Source: Lasiosphaeria ovina (Eukaryota; Ascomycota; Sordariomycetes; Sordariales; Lasiosphaeriaceae). Taken from it: a DNA stretch of 64,000 bases. Positions 1 to 11,524 of this stretch are shown here, one piece after another (position 1 is the first letter of the stretch; each line of letters starts with the position of its first letter). Both the position numbers and the translations under genes were made by a program. The DNA lies in assembly GCA_033439765.1 (NCBI GenBank), contig JAULSN010000002.1, positions 4,774,001 to 4,838,000 of the forward strand, written 5' to 3'. Under the pieces are notes generated by a model. That model worked only from the letters and a program-made list of their open reading frames with translations. It was not told where the DNA came from and searched no databases.

Positions 1-25
1 TCTAAAAGCCGGAAATCTGACAACA

Positions 26-1625
26 ATGGGCTCTCAACAGAAACGGAGGCCATCCTCCGGAGGTTCTCTCTCTCTGAGAACCTCGAATAAACTGAGGCGG
101 AAGTCGCTTTATGTCACGCAGAAAAAGGAAGCCAACAAATCCCGCCACGAGGAACGGCACCGACGGCGCAAAGAAGAGGCCAAGGACCCCGAGTTGAGAA
201 GGGTACGGCTCGAGAACAATCAGCCGGCCAGCATCGATAAGAAGAGAATATGGGACGATGGCGACGATGACAGTCTTGGCGCGGTCGTAAACGTTGCCCA
301 ATTGAAACGTCGACGTCTCGAGGCTGCGGCGGCGAGAGAGGCCGATGGGATCCAAGATGACCTGTCCGACGACGACGACGTTGATAGCATGCTTGGGTCT
401 GACGACGAGCTCAAACCCAACGGAGAGGATGGGGAGGACGAGGAAGACGAGGAAGACGATGCGAAGGCAGAGCGGGATCAAAGCCGGCGGGCGCAACGGA
501 CCCCGAGCCTCGCTCCATCGACGGCTTCAACGAATCTGGACCTGACCCCAGATTCTTTGGCGACAGAGTTCAAGCATCTCTTTGCCGACGAACCTTTGCA
601 ATTTCCGAAGATATTGGTAACAACCGGAATAAATGCAACCATACACAAGGAGGCGCAAGACATTGCCGAACTCTTTCCGAATAGTAATTATTCTTCCTAA
701 TTACGGTTGAAATCTTGGGCGAGAGAATGTCTTGATCAAAAGTTAACACACCGCCAGCTACCTACATCAGGCGAAGCGCGCATTTTCATTCGCACAAGTA
801 CAGCGTCAGGGAGATCGCCAAGTTTGCCAAGAGTCAGTTTGCTGCTGTCGACCCCCTTTGCCCCGAGCTCTGCTAATGCGTATCCCTCTAGACCGAGGTT
901 TTACGGCCCTTGTCGTTGTCCACGAGGATCTGAAAAAGCCAAGTCAACTTACAATCTGCCACTTGAACTCCGAGGCATCTGCACTTGGCCCGACTCTTAC
1001 GTACACCATCCGGGGATATCAACCTGGAAAGAGTCTTCTTGGCCATGGAAACCCAACAAACCATTACGTGAGACTCTCCTCTCTCTAACTTGCTCAATAC
1101 CGGGTAACTGACAACTTCTACAGCCTGAGCTCCTTCTCAACGGCTTTCAGACACCTTTGGGTCTTCTTGCCGCCAAATCTCTGTACACCCTTTTCCCCGC
1201 CAAGCCGGAGCTTGGTGGCAGACAAGTTGTAACATTGCACAATCAACGCGGTATGCGGCCCCACTTTCGCCCTCTACGAATACAAACACTAATTGCATAT
1301 TGGTATCCAGATTACATATTTGTCCGCCGGCATAGATACGTTTTCCGCGAGGCTCGACCAACCGAGAAGAACGTTGTGGGAGCCGATGGCAAGGAGCTGG
1401 AGGGGCTTCAGGGCATCCGTGCCGGCCTCCAAGAGATTGGACCCAGTAGGAATCCTTTATTCTGCCTAACTTTTGTTAAAAATGCTAATAACTGTGACAG
1501 GAATGACCTTGAAACTTCGCAGAGTAGACAAGGGGATAGGAAGGGCAGGCAGCGAGGGCGAGGATGCTCTCAAGTGGGAGTGGAAAACCAAGATGGAGAA
1601 GAAGAGAACACGGTTCAATCTTTAG
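26..1625 (+). CDS. rpf1: Ribosome production factor 1 (Brix-domain protein)
   Basis: Six exons: 26-683, 758-832, 892-1067, 1124-1250, 1311-1445, 1501-1625, giving 431 residues. All introns are GT-AG and 55-74 nt long. The first ~190 residues are basic then acidic and look disordered, with Asp/Glu runs at about 114-145. The Brix domain starts near residue 194 (PKILVTTG) and runs to the C-terminus; the segments TYIRRSAH, SVREIAKFA and LLGHGNPTNHY are typical of Rpf1. Known role of the family: a nucleolar factor that acts with Mak16 and Nsa1 in early 60S subunit assembly and 27S pre-rRNA processing. The first ATG at 26 is used because it opens the conserved basic N-terminus; little upstream sequence is available. 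The 3' end faces the transporter gene on the other strand. The splice model is inferred, but frame and homology agree across every junction. Confidence 0.93.
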
Positions 1626-2061
1626 TTGGCCTTACGCCATATCCAGGCAATTCCTAGAGAGAAGCAAAATCAGATCCTTCGCGGATTTCGATGCATCCGT
1701 ACTACTGAAGGACAACTTGACATTGATGATGCATCGCAGACAGACTTTCAAGACCACGAAGACTGCTTTTATTACACGTATACTCCGTACTCCTCCTGGA
1801 CACAGCCGTAGCGTGCTCTAAGATGAAAATCCCAGTGACATCCCTACAAGGCAATTTGACAGGAACTATACAAAAAGAAAACCCATCCAGATAACCCGTT
1901 AAAACAACCAAGGAACAATCCACGATTTGGCTCTATTACATGGTATCCAAGAACGCCTTAAAGCCGGTAGGCTTGCCGAGCCCCCCAAAAAAGGAAAAAA
2001 ACAAAATAAGAAACACATTTAAACAACGCTACTTTATGCACTAATATTTCAAGACTTGTCG
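1626..2061. other. Convergent intergenic spacer
   Basis: Shared 3' region between the rpf1 stop and the stop of the opposite-strand transporter. It contains one TACTCCGTA word (1781-1789) and A-rich sequence around 1985-2025 that could serve 3' ends. No gene was seen. Confidence 0.6.
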
Positions 2062-3421
2062 TCACCTGGCTTGGGAAGCCTCTCTGAGTTTTTCTCGGAG
2101 CATGACAATGGAGTAGCTAGATGATGAAAGCGTTAGCGTTCATGTCGAAATTTTTTTGCGTTTCCTGGTTGCTCCCAGTAGGGGTCGGGGCAGACAGATC
2201 CGGAGAAACTTACGCGATAATGCCCCCCACGGCAACGAAGACGCCGAGCACGGCCTTGTCGCCAATGGCGCGACCCGAAATCATCCACCCGAGCGCGACA
2301 ATGGTGCACGTCTTGACGTGGCCCACGACCGTACTAGAGACGGGGCCAGTCTGGGCGATGATGAAAAACTGCGAAATGTTGATTAGGGAGGCGAAGCCGC
2401 CGCTCATGAGAATCATGAGCCAGCGCTCGGCTTTGACGCTGGTCCAGACGGGGAACGTGTCCACGAAAGGTATGACGTAGAGCAGCAGGATGGCGGACAC
2501 GGGGGCCTGGTTGTAGAGCAGCTGCATGCTCGACATTTTGAGCTTGCGGTGGTAGCTGGCGATCCAGACCGTGTAGAGGGACGAGGCGAAGATGCCGGCG
2601 AAGGCAAAGGCCACGCCCAGCGGCGACGTTGTCTGGATGTTCGCGTTGCCGTTGGGCTGCGAGTCAAAGTACGACACCATGCCCACGCCGAGGCAGGCGG
2701 GCACCAAGGAGATAAGGGCGTCGCGCGGCAGCGTCGCCTTGTACAGCACAAAGTTCATGGCGGCGACGGTGGGTGTCAGCAGGATCCGTGCGACCTGGTA
2801 GAAGGTGACGCTCGAGAAGGCGAGCGACAGGTTCGGTAGGATCACGTTGAGCGACATGGCCACCGATAGAGGGATGATGTCCCCCAGCGATGTTCTCCGC
2901 GGCATAAAGAAGGCGAACCTGGGCCCCGAGATAATCCATAGTGTGAGCCACGTGATGAAGAAGTGGAAGGCCGCGAACGTGAGCTGGACGAGCTTAAGCG
3001 AAGGGTCCGTGAAGATAGCTTTGTTGGTGAACACCTGTTTTTTATCGAGCAGAATTAGCAACTCGCCCTCGGCTTTCGATGGGGGGGGGGGGAGGCAGAG
3101 AGGGAGGGGTCACGACGAAAGGAAACCCAGAGTTCGTACAATTCCAATTGTCGCGAGGGTATTGATGGCCATCCATGCCAGCGACGAAGCGAGCGAAGTG
3201 CTCGGCGGACTTGTCTCGTGCTGAGGTTCTGCTTCCTTGGGGACTAAACCGTCTTCTTCGCCGTTCCGTGTATCCAGTTCCCCGGGCGGCGCCCTCAGCT
3301 TCTCCTCATCGCCTTCTCGTGTCCGATCGAGACGTGCAAGTTTATCGTCGTCGTCGAAGGTCGGCGTGTCGGGGGAAGACGACGAAAAGGAACCGGCCCG
3401 TTCCCTATGCTCCGCAGACAT
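2062..3421 (-). CDS. SLC35/TPT-family nucleotide-sugar-type transporter
   Basis: Three exons read on the minus strand: 3421-3140, 3034-2214, 2116-2062, giving 385 residues. About 95 N-terminal residues are hydrophilic, Ser/Asp/Glu-rich and probably cytosolic. The membrane part starts near ASSLAWMAINTLATIGIV and continues with roughly ten hydrophobic segments. Hallmarks such as FTNKAIF, LTFAAFHFFITW, FSSVTFYQVARI and VVGHVKTC place it in the triose-phosphate/nucleotide-sugar transporter part of the drug/metabolite transporter superfamily, closest in look to SLC35E3-type proteins. It ends with a basic tail (last exon 18 codons plus stop). Likely location is Golgi or ER membrane, exchanging a nucleotide sugar or phosphorylated compound; the substrate cannot be read from sequence. 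The start is the first ATG of the open 5' exon. The first intron (3035-3139) holds a G/C homopolymer. Confidence 0.88.
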
Positions 3422-6367
3422 AGCGCAAACTTTCCCACACTGGAGAGACTGTGTCGTAGTCGGGCGCGCGCGAACGGTGAAACCTTAAAAGTATGCAAGC
3501 ACCCCGAACCCAAGCCTTGTGCCTGCCTGCCTGCCTGCCTGCCTGCCGGTTTTGTCGAGCGGATAGTAGACAGCGGGCACCTCAGTAGGGTACCTGACGG
3601 GTCGTCGCTAGGTCGCTCGCTGCTCGATCGCAGAATGACTGGCGATTTTGGATCCTCACCGACGAGTTGGGCGTAGGTGAGCCGTTGTCCTACTAACTTT
3701 GCCGGCTCCGGGAAAAAAGACACGAGAAAGAGCAAGGAGCCAACCCCGGGTCTTGTCCGCGTGTAACACAGCCCGTTTTTACCAGCCGCACCTAAATGGC
3801 AGCCAATGCGAATTTGAACCACACTAGACTAGGCAGGGCAGGGCGGTGGTGCTGTTGTCAATTTGCGCATATGGATTATGTATGTATTGTGTATGTACTG
3901 CACTGCACCTCACCGCACCGCACCACTGAGAGCTGAGAACAAGGGATGACGATCCCGCCGGACTTTGACCTCCCATCTGTCCTAAATAGGAGTTTGGGTG
4001 GCCTTCTGTGGCTGGCTTATGGAAACAGAAACATTGGCCTGGCCTGGCCTGCCTGCTGCTCCCTTCGTGCTTGCACAGGTGCCATCTCTCCTCGTCGCAT
4101 TTTAACTGCCCGAGGTGTTCAGTGCCGTGTTTAATAGACATTAGGATTGTTGGTCGCATTTGTTGGCACCATTTCACGCACGCGACTGAGGTGAGCTTGG
4201 CTGATTTACCTTCTATAGGTAATCTTCGGCTAGTATTTCGTAGTGGTATTTATGTAGCGTTGAGGGGCATTACACAGAGCTTGAGCAATTTCGAATTTCG
4301 GTCCGTGGGTTCTTTGAGTGTTCGAAAGTATTGAAACCCACGGGCCTGAAATACGGGCCCCGTTGGTTACATGGACCGCCTAACTCGAGCGCCTGGGCGG
4401 AACCTCCACGGAACCTCCACTGACAGCAAGAGCCTCAGCTCCTGACGCAACGGAGACGGGGTATCCATATTTCGTCTTCATTTCCCCATTCCATTCCAAC
4501 GCTTCACATTTACCCGGGGATTACTTCGGGATTTAACCTGCCACAGCCACGCACCATTAGTCGATACTGTGTCATAAACTAGGTAACCTGGAAGATATCG
4601 ATTACTGAGCGTTTCGGCGTAGTGGCATATTACTTACCTTCAGAGCTGTTCGGTGGTAATCACGCAATGAGTCTCGGCTTGTGCCGCCGAACAGTGGCTC
4701 CGTGTTAGAAATGTTGCAAAATTACCGATTGTCCGTCTGGGTCGCCGTCATCGCCACAACGCCGAACTAGACCATCGATCAGCTCTTATTGAGGGCGCAT
4801 TGTGAGCCCGAATAGAGTCGTGTCCATGGCACGTGTGGGGAGTTACCTTCGGTAGTACAAAGTGTGCCGGCCGGCGCAGTCTAGATCCCCGCCACTATCT
4901 CACCCCCACCAATTCTAATCTTTTTTAAGGTTGAATTTCCGGAGCTGATGAGTATCACTCAGCTCAAGAAGAAGCTGATACGGTAAGTGCAACGTAATAG
5001 TGGAAGCCAGAAAGCAAAGGTGTGCGCCTTCTCCTCGTATTCCTTCCTGCATCAAGCCCATTCTCACTCAGCTGGGCTCCAATTGCTTTTCCGGCAAGGC
5101 GGGACGTTGAGAATTCCAGCGGGGAGAGACGGACCAGAAGCAGTGCATTCCCGTCAATCACATCATTCCCCTGCAATAGCTGACCTCCCGCTGTCCTCGA
5201 TAATGGCTGCATGCTGAAGTCGAGGCGACCTACTGTAATCGTGCTCGGGATGCATCTTCACTCCATCTTGTCGAACTCTCTTGAGATATGAGTTTGTTGC
5301 CGAAAACAAGAGTATGCTACTTGTATAGAAACAGAATATGGAGAAAGAGCAAATTTAAAAGAATGGAATACCTAACTTAGGTCTGGGTGCCTTTCCATGT
5401 CATATAAGAGTAACAAACTGTGGAGCTGAACGAGCGAGGTTGCATCAAACTACTAGTACTACGCAACTTACATACATCACCTGCAGATATCCGTGGACAA
5501 CCTTGAAACCACGACCAAGGGGCATCCGTACTCCGTATCCGTTCTCAATTACGTGTTCTCCTACAACATCAATGATCAATCACGTCTCACAAGAGTTAAT
5601 CCAACAGCCACGCGGCAATTACCAACAAACCAATTGAGGTTCCGATATTCTTGGGGCCAATTGATCGGTACTCTGACGAAAATACCTGACCGAAGCACGC
5701 AAGGAGTCCAGGATTCCGCAGGGTACTCATCTCATCATTAGACTCAACTCTACTCGACAGCAGCTTCAGTCCCTCAACAGAAGGTCCGGTTTCACACACA
5801 TTCCGGGACATCCCTTCCTCGTTCCTGCCAAGCTCGGGGTGGCCCCTGTGCAGATCGGGCCATTAGAGCGATAAGTAAGGTACAATACATGTACCTAAGG
5901 TACGGCTGTCTCTCCGCAAAACGCACCGAACCGCACCGTTGTGCAGGGGTATTGCTTCAATTTGGAGGTCCCCTCGTCTGAAAAAGAAAGACATGGCGTC
6001 GGAGGGATATCAACACGTATAATCACCACCTGTCCTTCACCCGACGATTGTCTTTGACCAGCCATCGCCCTGCCGTCCCCGCGAGGAATTCTGTCTCATG
6101 ACACCGCACCTTCCCCAATAACAGCGGAGCCGATGCCCGTTTTGCCTAGGGACCGAAGTCGGGCGTCAAGTCAATATCGCTCCCCCCTTTGTTTCTTTGT
6201 CGTCCGTTCCTCAGTGAGGCTTGCCTTACATAAAGCATACCTATTTCTTTGACGAGCTGCTATTCCTATGCTCTCGGCGAAAACGCCAAATCCTCTTTCG
6301 GCACAGCACACGGAGCAGACCTGGGCTGTCTTCCTCATCGACAAACAGAACGCGCATACTATGCAAA
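3422..6367. other. Long intergenic region
   Basis: About 2.9 kb between the divergent promoters of the transporter (-) and the 4,6-dehydratase (+). It contains a CCTG microsatellite (3521-3547), CCGCA-type short repeats near 3905-3925, one TACTCCGTA word (5529-5537), and a weak isolated candidate exon at 4930-4982 with a good GTAAGT donor. No convincing protein gene or RNA gene was seen. Confidence 0.5.
3521..3547. repeat. (CCTG)n microsatellite
   Basis: Six to seven uninterrupted CCTG units in the 5' flank of the SLC35-type transporter gene. Confidence 0.9.
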
Positions 6368-7998
6368 ATGGCCATCACAACTACCCAATCGATAAATGGC
6401 TCTCCTACTGCGGTCTCGAGTTCGGTTTTGGGCGGGACGTCCAATGGGGCCTTGAAGGGTGGGTTATGCCAAAGTACTCCAATCTTCCCCCTCATCTCAC
6501 CAGAACTCGGCCATGATACAAATCAATATGGCGCCTAATTACGTGCTAACTCGGATTCTTCCGACTAACAGGCGGTTTTGCCAACGGTCGTGCCCAGGGG
6601 TTTTTTGAGGAGTATGGGATCTGGAAAGAGGCGCCGGTGCTCATCGGCACTACCAAATTCACACCGTTGCCTGATGTGAAGAACATCATGATCACGGGCG
6701 GCGCCGGCTTCATGTACGCTGTTCCCCTCGCCTCGCCTCGGGCCTGCAGTGGAGATTTCGGACATCCAAATCGTTCAATTCAGCTGATCTTGATGGCGTA
6801 GCGCATGCTGGCTCGTCCGGCATCTGACCCTCACGTATCCGCATGCCTACAACATTGTCTCGTTCGACAAGCTCGACTACTGCTCTTCACTCAACAACAC
6901 CCGAGTGCTGAACGAACGACGAAATTTCACCTTTTACCAGGGTGACATCACGCACCCAACCGAAGTTGTTGACTGCCTTGAGCGCCACAACATCGACACC
7001 ATTTTCCACTTTGCCGCCCAGTCCCATGTTGACCTCAGCTTCGGGAACTCATATGGCTTCACGCACACCAATGTTTACGGTACACACGTCCTGTTGGAGA
7101 GTGCCAAGAAGGTTGGCATCAAGCGCTTCATCCACATATCGACAGACGAAGTGTACGGCGAGGTCAAGGACGACGACGATGATTTGTTGGAGAGCAGTAT
7201 ATTGGCACCTACCAACCCTTACGCCGCGAGCAAGGCGGCGGCCGAGATGCTGGTCCACTCGTACCAAAAAAGTTTCAAACTCCCCGCCATCATCGTGAGG
7301 AGCAACAACGTCTACGGTCCCCATCAGTACCCAGAAAGTAAGTCCACTGCCCTTGGCTTTGGGAAAGCAATCGGCGGACATGTGACAAGCCGGCGAAACA
7401 GTCGCTCTCCGCTGGTTCTTACTCGGCCGGTCTTTGTTGCTAACTGCGGGTTGCAGAGATCATACCAAAATTCGCGTGCCTGCTGCACCGGGGCAAACCG
7501 GTGGTGCTACACGGCGACGGCTCACCCACACGGCGGTACCTGTATGCCGGCGACGCGGCCGACGCCTTTGACACGATCCTCCACCGGGGGCAGCTGGGGC
7601 AGATCTACAACGTTGGGTCGTACGACGAGATTAGTAACCTGTCGCTGTGCGGGAAGCTCCTGACCAAGATGGGCCTGGCCCATGAGACGGCCGACGAGTT
7701 CCGGCGCTGGGTGAAATACACGCACGACCGCCCATTCAACGACCACCGCTACGCCGTTGACGGCACTAAGCTACGGCAGCTCGGTTGGGAGCAGAAGACA
7801 AGCTTCGAGGACGGACTTCACGTCACGGTTGAGTGGTATCGCGCCTTCGGTGAGCAGTGGTGGGGCGACATCAGCAAGGTCCTCAGTCCTTTCCCCGTTG
7901 TCGCCGGGTCTGAAGTCCTCTCGGACAAAGAGCCCGTCTCTGACAACCCCCAGCCTGCGCTGGGGGAGGATGCTCCGGCCAAGAAGCGCAAACTCTGA
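6368..7998 (+). CDS. Nucleotide-sugar 4,6-dehydratase (RmlB/UG46DH-like, extended SDR)
   Basis: Four exons: 6368-6458, 6572-6713, 6802-7337, 7457-7998, giving 436 residues. The protein is an extended short-chain dehydrogenase. The NAD-binding glycine motif (ITGGAGFIA) is assembled across the second intron. STDEVYGE and the catalytic NPYAASKAA (Tyr-x-x-x-Lys) follow, then HGDGSPTRRYLY and VGSYDEISN. In the family this enzyme turns UDP- or dTDP-glucose into the 4-keto-6-deoxy sugar, the first step towards rhamnose; fungi of this group are known to make UDP-4-keto-6-deoxyglucose. About 70 residues precede the Rossmann motif, and the C-terminus adds a ~60-residue tail ending in a basic KKRKL. The ATG at 6368 is chosen because its frame splices cleanly into the conserved region. 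The second enzyme of the pathway is not in the window. Confidence 0.9.
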
Positions 7999-10900
7999 TG
8001 CAAACCAAGTTGCACACGTCCTTGGAGCAAGACTCGCCCTCACAGGGCTCGGGTTCTCAAGTTTTGGAAAGTTGGCGAAACAGCTACACGTCATTATGAA
8101 TGGTAATATGGAATTTCTTTTGTTTTGGGGATATATGTTCGGCACTCGGAATACTTCACATTGGCTGAGTTCTTGCGGTAATAAAAAAGGTTCACGGAAC
8201 GTTTCGCACGAGTGCGGCGGATCGGACTGTGCGTATACATTCCTCGTCGGTAATTTCAGTATCATTGACTCTCGGTCTGTCCTGTTGGTATCTTCTCCCC
8301 CCTTTCAACCTCCTTAGGGTTAATCGGCCACGGTTGACAGCGGGAAGGACAGACGAATAAACGCACTAGGGAATAGGCGTTGATGATTACCACCACACGA
8401 CTTGCTCTAACACGCCTCACCGATAGAGACGGCGCAGCGAAATATGCGCAAGCACCATATTTTAGACACGTCTCGCCTGTCAGACCGGTGTGGCGTTGCT
8501 GGACATGTCGACGTCGGGTGGAGCTACGTAGGACAGACACGAGGTGACGAGACGAGGCTCGCAAACGGACGGCCCGTACTACTCGGCCACTCTGATCTCA
8601 GCCTGGCTTGCATGGAACATTGTGTGATGGCATATGTCCGAACTAGGCATGGACCAGTGAGATTGGAGTGGCGTTTCGATGCCTCGACTCGGTGTGAAAG
8701 AGGCTGCTGTGGCTAACAGATGCCATCCCACGTGTAGGTTCCACCTGTGATGGCTCCTGTGGCTCCAAACCCTATATAGGGGCTGATGTATGTACATACA
8801 TACATGCCTTAGTCATACGGATGGTTCAAGTCACGGTGTGAGAATGTGTGAAGTAAGCTCAGTTTTGACTACCGGGAATGGCGGTGAGTGCGGAATCAAC
8901 TGCGCGACAGGAGGCGAGATTGAACCAAACTCGGCTGCTTTCTGGTATGACAGCCGATTAATTATCTTACTCCGTACCTTCCATACTACCTTGGGTAGGT
9001 ACTTACTGTAGATATCAATCAAAGCTCTTCTCAGAGACCCAGACAACCCCGTCCCAGCAGAGTAGCACAGAATTGCACAATGAACCCGGCAAGGCAGCAC
9101 GCTTTCGACGCCCATATGTCGACAGTTTCACTAAAAACAAAGAAGAACCCGACGTATCGGAGCCAATGCCGCCAGGTTACCGCCCACGACTTCCAGACTG
9201 CGATGCAATCCAGCTGCTCTGGATGCCTTGGATCCACAAGACCGTCCCATCAACCGCTGCCACGGGCTCAAGCGGATGCACGCCTGCGTTTCCCGGCCGT
9301 GCATCTTCTCCAAGGCTCTTGAACGTCGTGTCGGGATCGAAATTGTGGGTCGCTAGCTCGGATGAAGATTCCCCCCTTCCTCTGGAGGAAGAGTCTCCAG
9401 TGTGCTCCACCGCCCGAACCGAACCCCCCTAACCACTTTGCAACCCTGCCATTTCCGGTCCCGCCTGGGGAAGGTCGGACGGAGAGCAAGGTCAGATCGT
9501 TGTCCCGTCCGCCCCTCCTCCCCTCCCTCCGCGTCCCCCGACTTTTTTTTTTCAATCGCCCGTGCCTCCCAGGTGCGGACGCGGACCGAGCACACACCGT
9601 TTTATTTTAATCTCCAAAATTCCTTTGCCCACAAACGTGGCTACCGTGGTGCCCTCGATACCGGAAATACAATTAATGGTCTGGTCAGTCTGTACATCCA
9701 AATCTATAAACTAACGTTTCCTACCCACCAGGCCGGGGATCGGACAGGCACAGAATAGAAGCAGTTGGTCAATGCACGTCCTCCCTGCAGCATAACCTAG
9801 ACCGTGCCCCGTTCGCCGTCCCGGCCCAGTGTCCTGGACTTTTGATGTCCAAGAAGGCAGGGCAGCACCTCCAATCCGGGCTGCGTGCGTGCGTGCGTGC
9901 GTGCGTGTGATGGATGTGCTGCCTAAGCAAGCATCTATCTAACCCCACAAAAAGCGTCCGATACCTTGGACTATTACTCCGTAAGGTAAGGATGAAGTTA
10001 TGGGCCTTTGTCTTCACTCGCTAGTCGATCCACACAATAATGGGCGGGCCGAGACCTCCTTTTGCCTTTGAGCGCCCAAAGCGCTGGGATCGGAAATCCC
10101 TTGATTCCCCGAGCCGACACAAAGACTTGGCGGTCTGGTGGCTTTCTTCGTTGTGTCCCTGTCCGGGGTCGCAATTTGCCTGCCCCCTTCTGCAAGAGTT
10201 CCCAGAATGTGACCTCTCGCTTGCCTGCCCTCTCTCTCTATACCAGTCTACGTACTACTAAGCCAGCAGCCATTAAGTCCGCGGCCACAAGCTTGAATTC
10301 AGGGTGAGATGGCCCAAATAACCTAACTGCAGAGAGAATCCTGGTGGACCCGGAAGGTAGATGTTCCCGATGCGGGCTCAAGGCGCAGTCATCGATGCGG
10401 CGTCCTAGAAAGTACTTAGTAAGTGGGGGGTCGTGAGGAATGGATGGAATGTTGGTCGGCGACCAAAGCTCCAAAGTTCGAACGAACAGGCCATTGACAG
10501 CCCGAGTTGCCAGGACTTTCCCGCCTCCTTTTGCCAGCTGCAGCTCTCCAGCAAGCTCGCTTCCATTGCATTTGGGGGGTGATCCCTGTATTTCCTTGTG
10601 ATCATGTCAGTCGTGGCCCGGTCAGCAAAACGACCTTTCTCTCCCCAGGCGCAGGCGCAGGCGCAAGAGCTAGTCCATATTCCCGCATAGCCTAGCTCGT
10701 TTAGTCACCAGTCTAGTCGAAGAGATGTTGCGCTAAGGTATGTGCCAGGGAGGAGTTGGTCTTCTTCCTCCTCCTGGATTAGGCCCAGCCCAAGGTGAAA
10801 GTGCACTGGACTTTGCATTACGGCTTGCAGGTCGATGAGAGGATTTGGGAGATCGGTGAAAAAATGGACATATCCACACACGCCGGTTTTTTTATGTGAT

Positions 10901-11524
10901 GAGTTGACTGTTGCAGGGCTGGATGTGCGTGAGTGAGGTGAGGGGCTGAACTGCCCGCTGCTCAATAACCCCATGTGCCCATGCTGCAGGGAGGGGCAAG
11001 GAAATAGCGGGCCTGGACATTCACGTCAATAGCGGGCAAGATATGACTGGCGGGCAGCATGGAGAGACCCGACCGACCGTCCCATGGGTGCGTTCGTCCG
11101 TGGGCCCCGAGGATTTTAGTACATACAGCTCTCGGTACGCTAGTCAATTGCACAAACGTTAGTGGACCGGCCAAGCAAGTCGCCTCGTCGAGAACTAGAA
11201 CCCCCAAAGCACAAGCACCTCCCCCATCTAGTTCTACTCATTACTTATTCCTTTTGGTCCCTATCCCGTCCTCCGTGCCCTTTCTTCCCTCCTGCGACCA
11301 GGAAGACGGCCGTAAGAGATGAGCCGACTTTGAAATACAGCTCGCTCGGAATGACATCGGACTGTATCCGTAAAGCCGTCCCATCTCGCCGACTATAATA
11401 CGACGTACTACCTCAGCCGGCGCCGCGACCCTCTCTCTCATGTACTGCGCATGCTGCGCTATATCGTCCCATCCGTCGAATCGCGCAGCTATCAACTTCT
11501 TGGCCATCGCCTATCGACTTGTCG
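7999..11524. other. Long intergenic region
   Basis: About 3.5 kb between the 4,6-dehydratase and the LaeA-like gene, both on plus. It has two TACTCCGTA words (8968-8976, 9975-9983) and a GTGC microsatellite. 11100-11524 is CT-rich near the 3' end and is probably the promoter and leader of the methyltransferase. Short open frames here have no recognisable domains and were not accepted as genes. Confidence 0.5.
9882..9908. repeat. (TGCG)n microsatellite
   Basis: About six TGCG units in the spacer upstream of the LaeA-like gene. Confidence 0.85.

Noticed and set aside
8262..9432. Several frames of 70-120 codons downstream of the 4,6-dehydratase
   Set aside because: No domain, no consistent splice sites, and shadows on the opposite strand of equal length.
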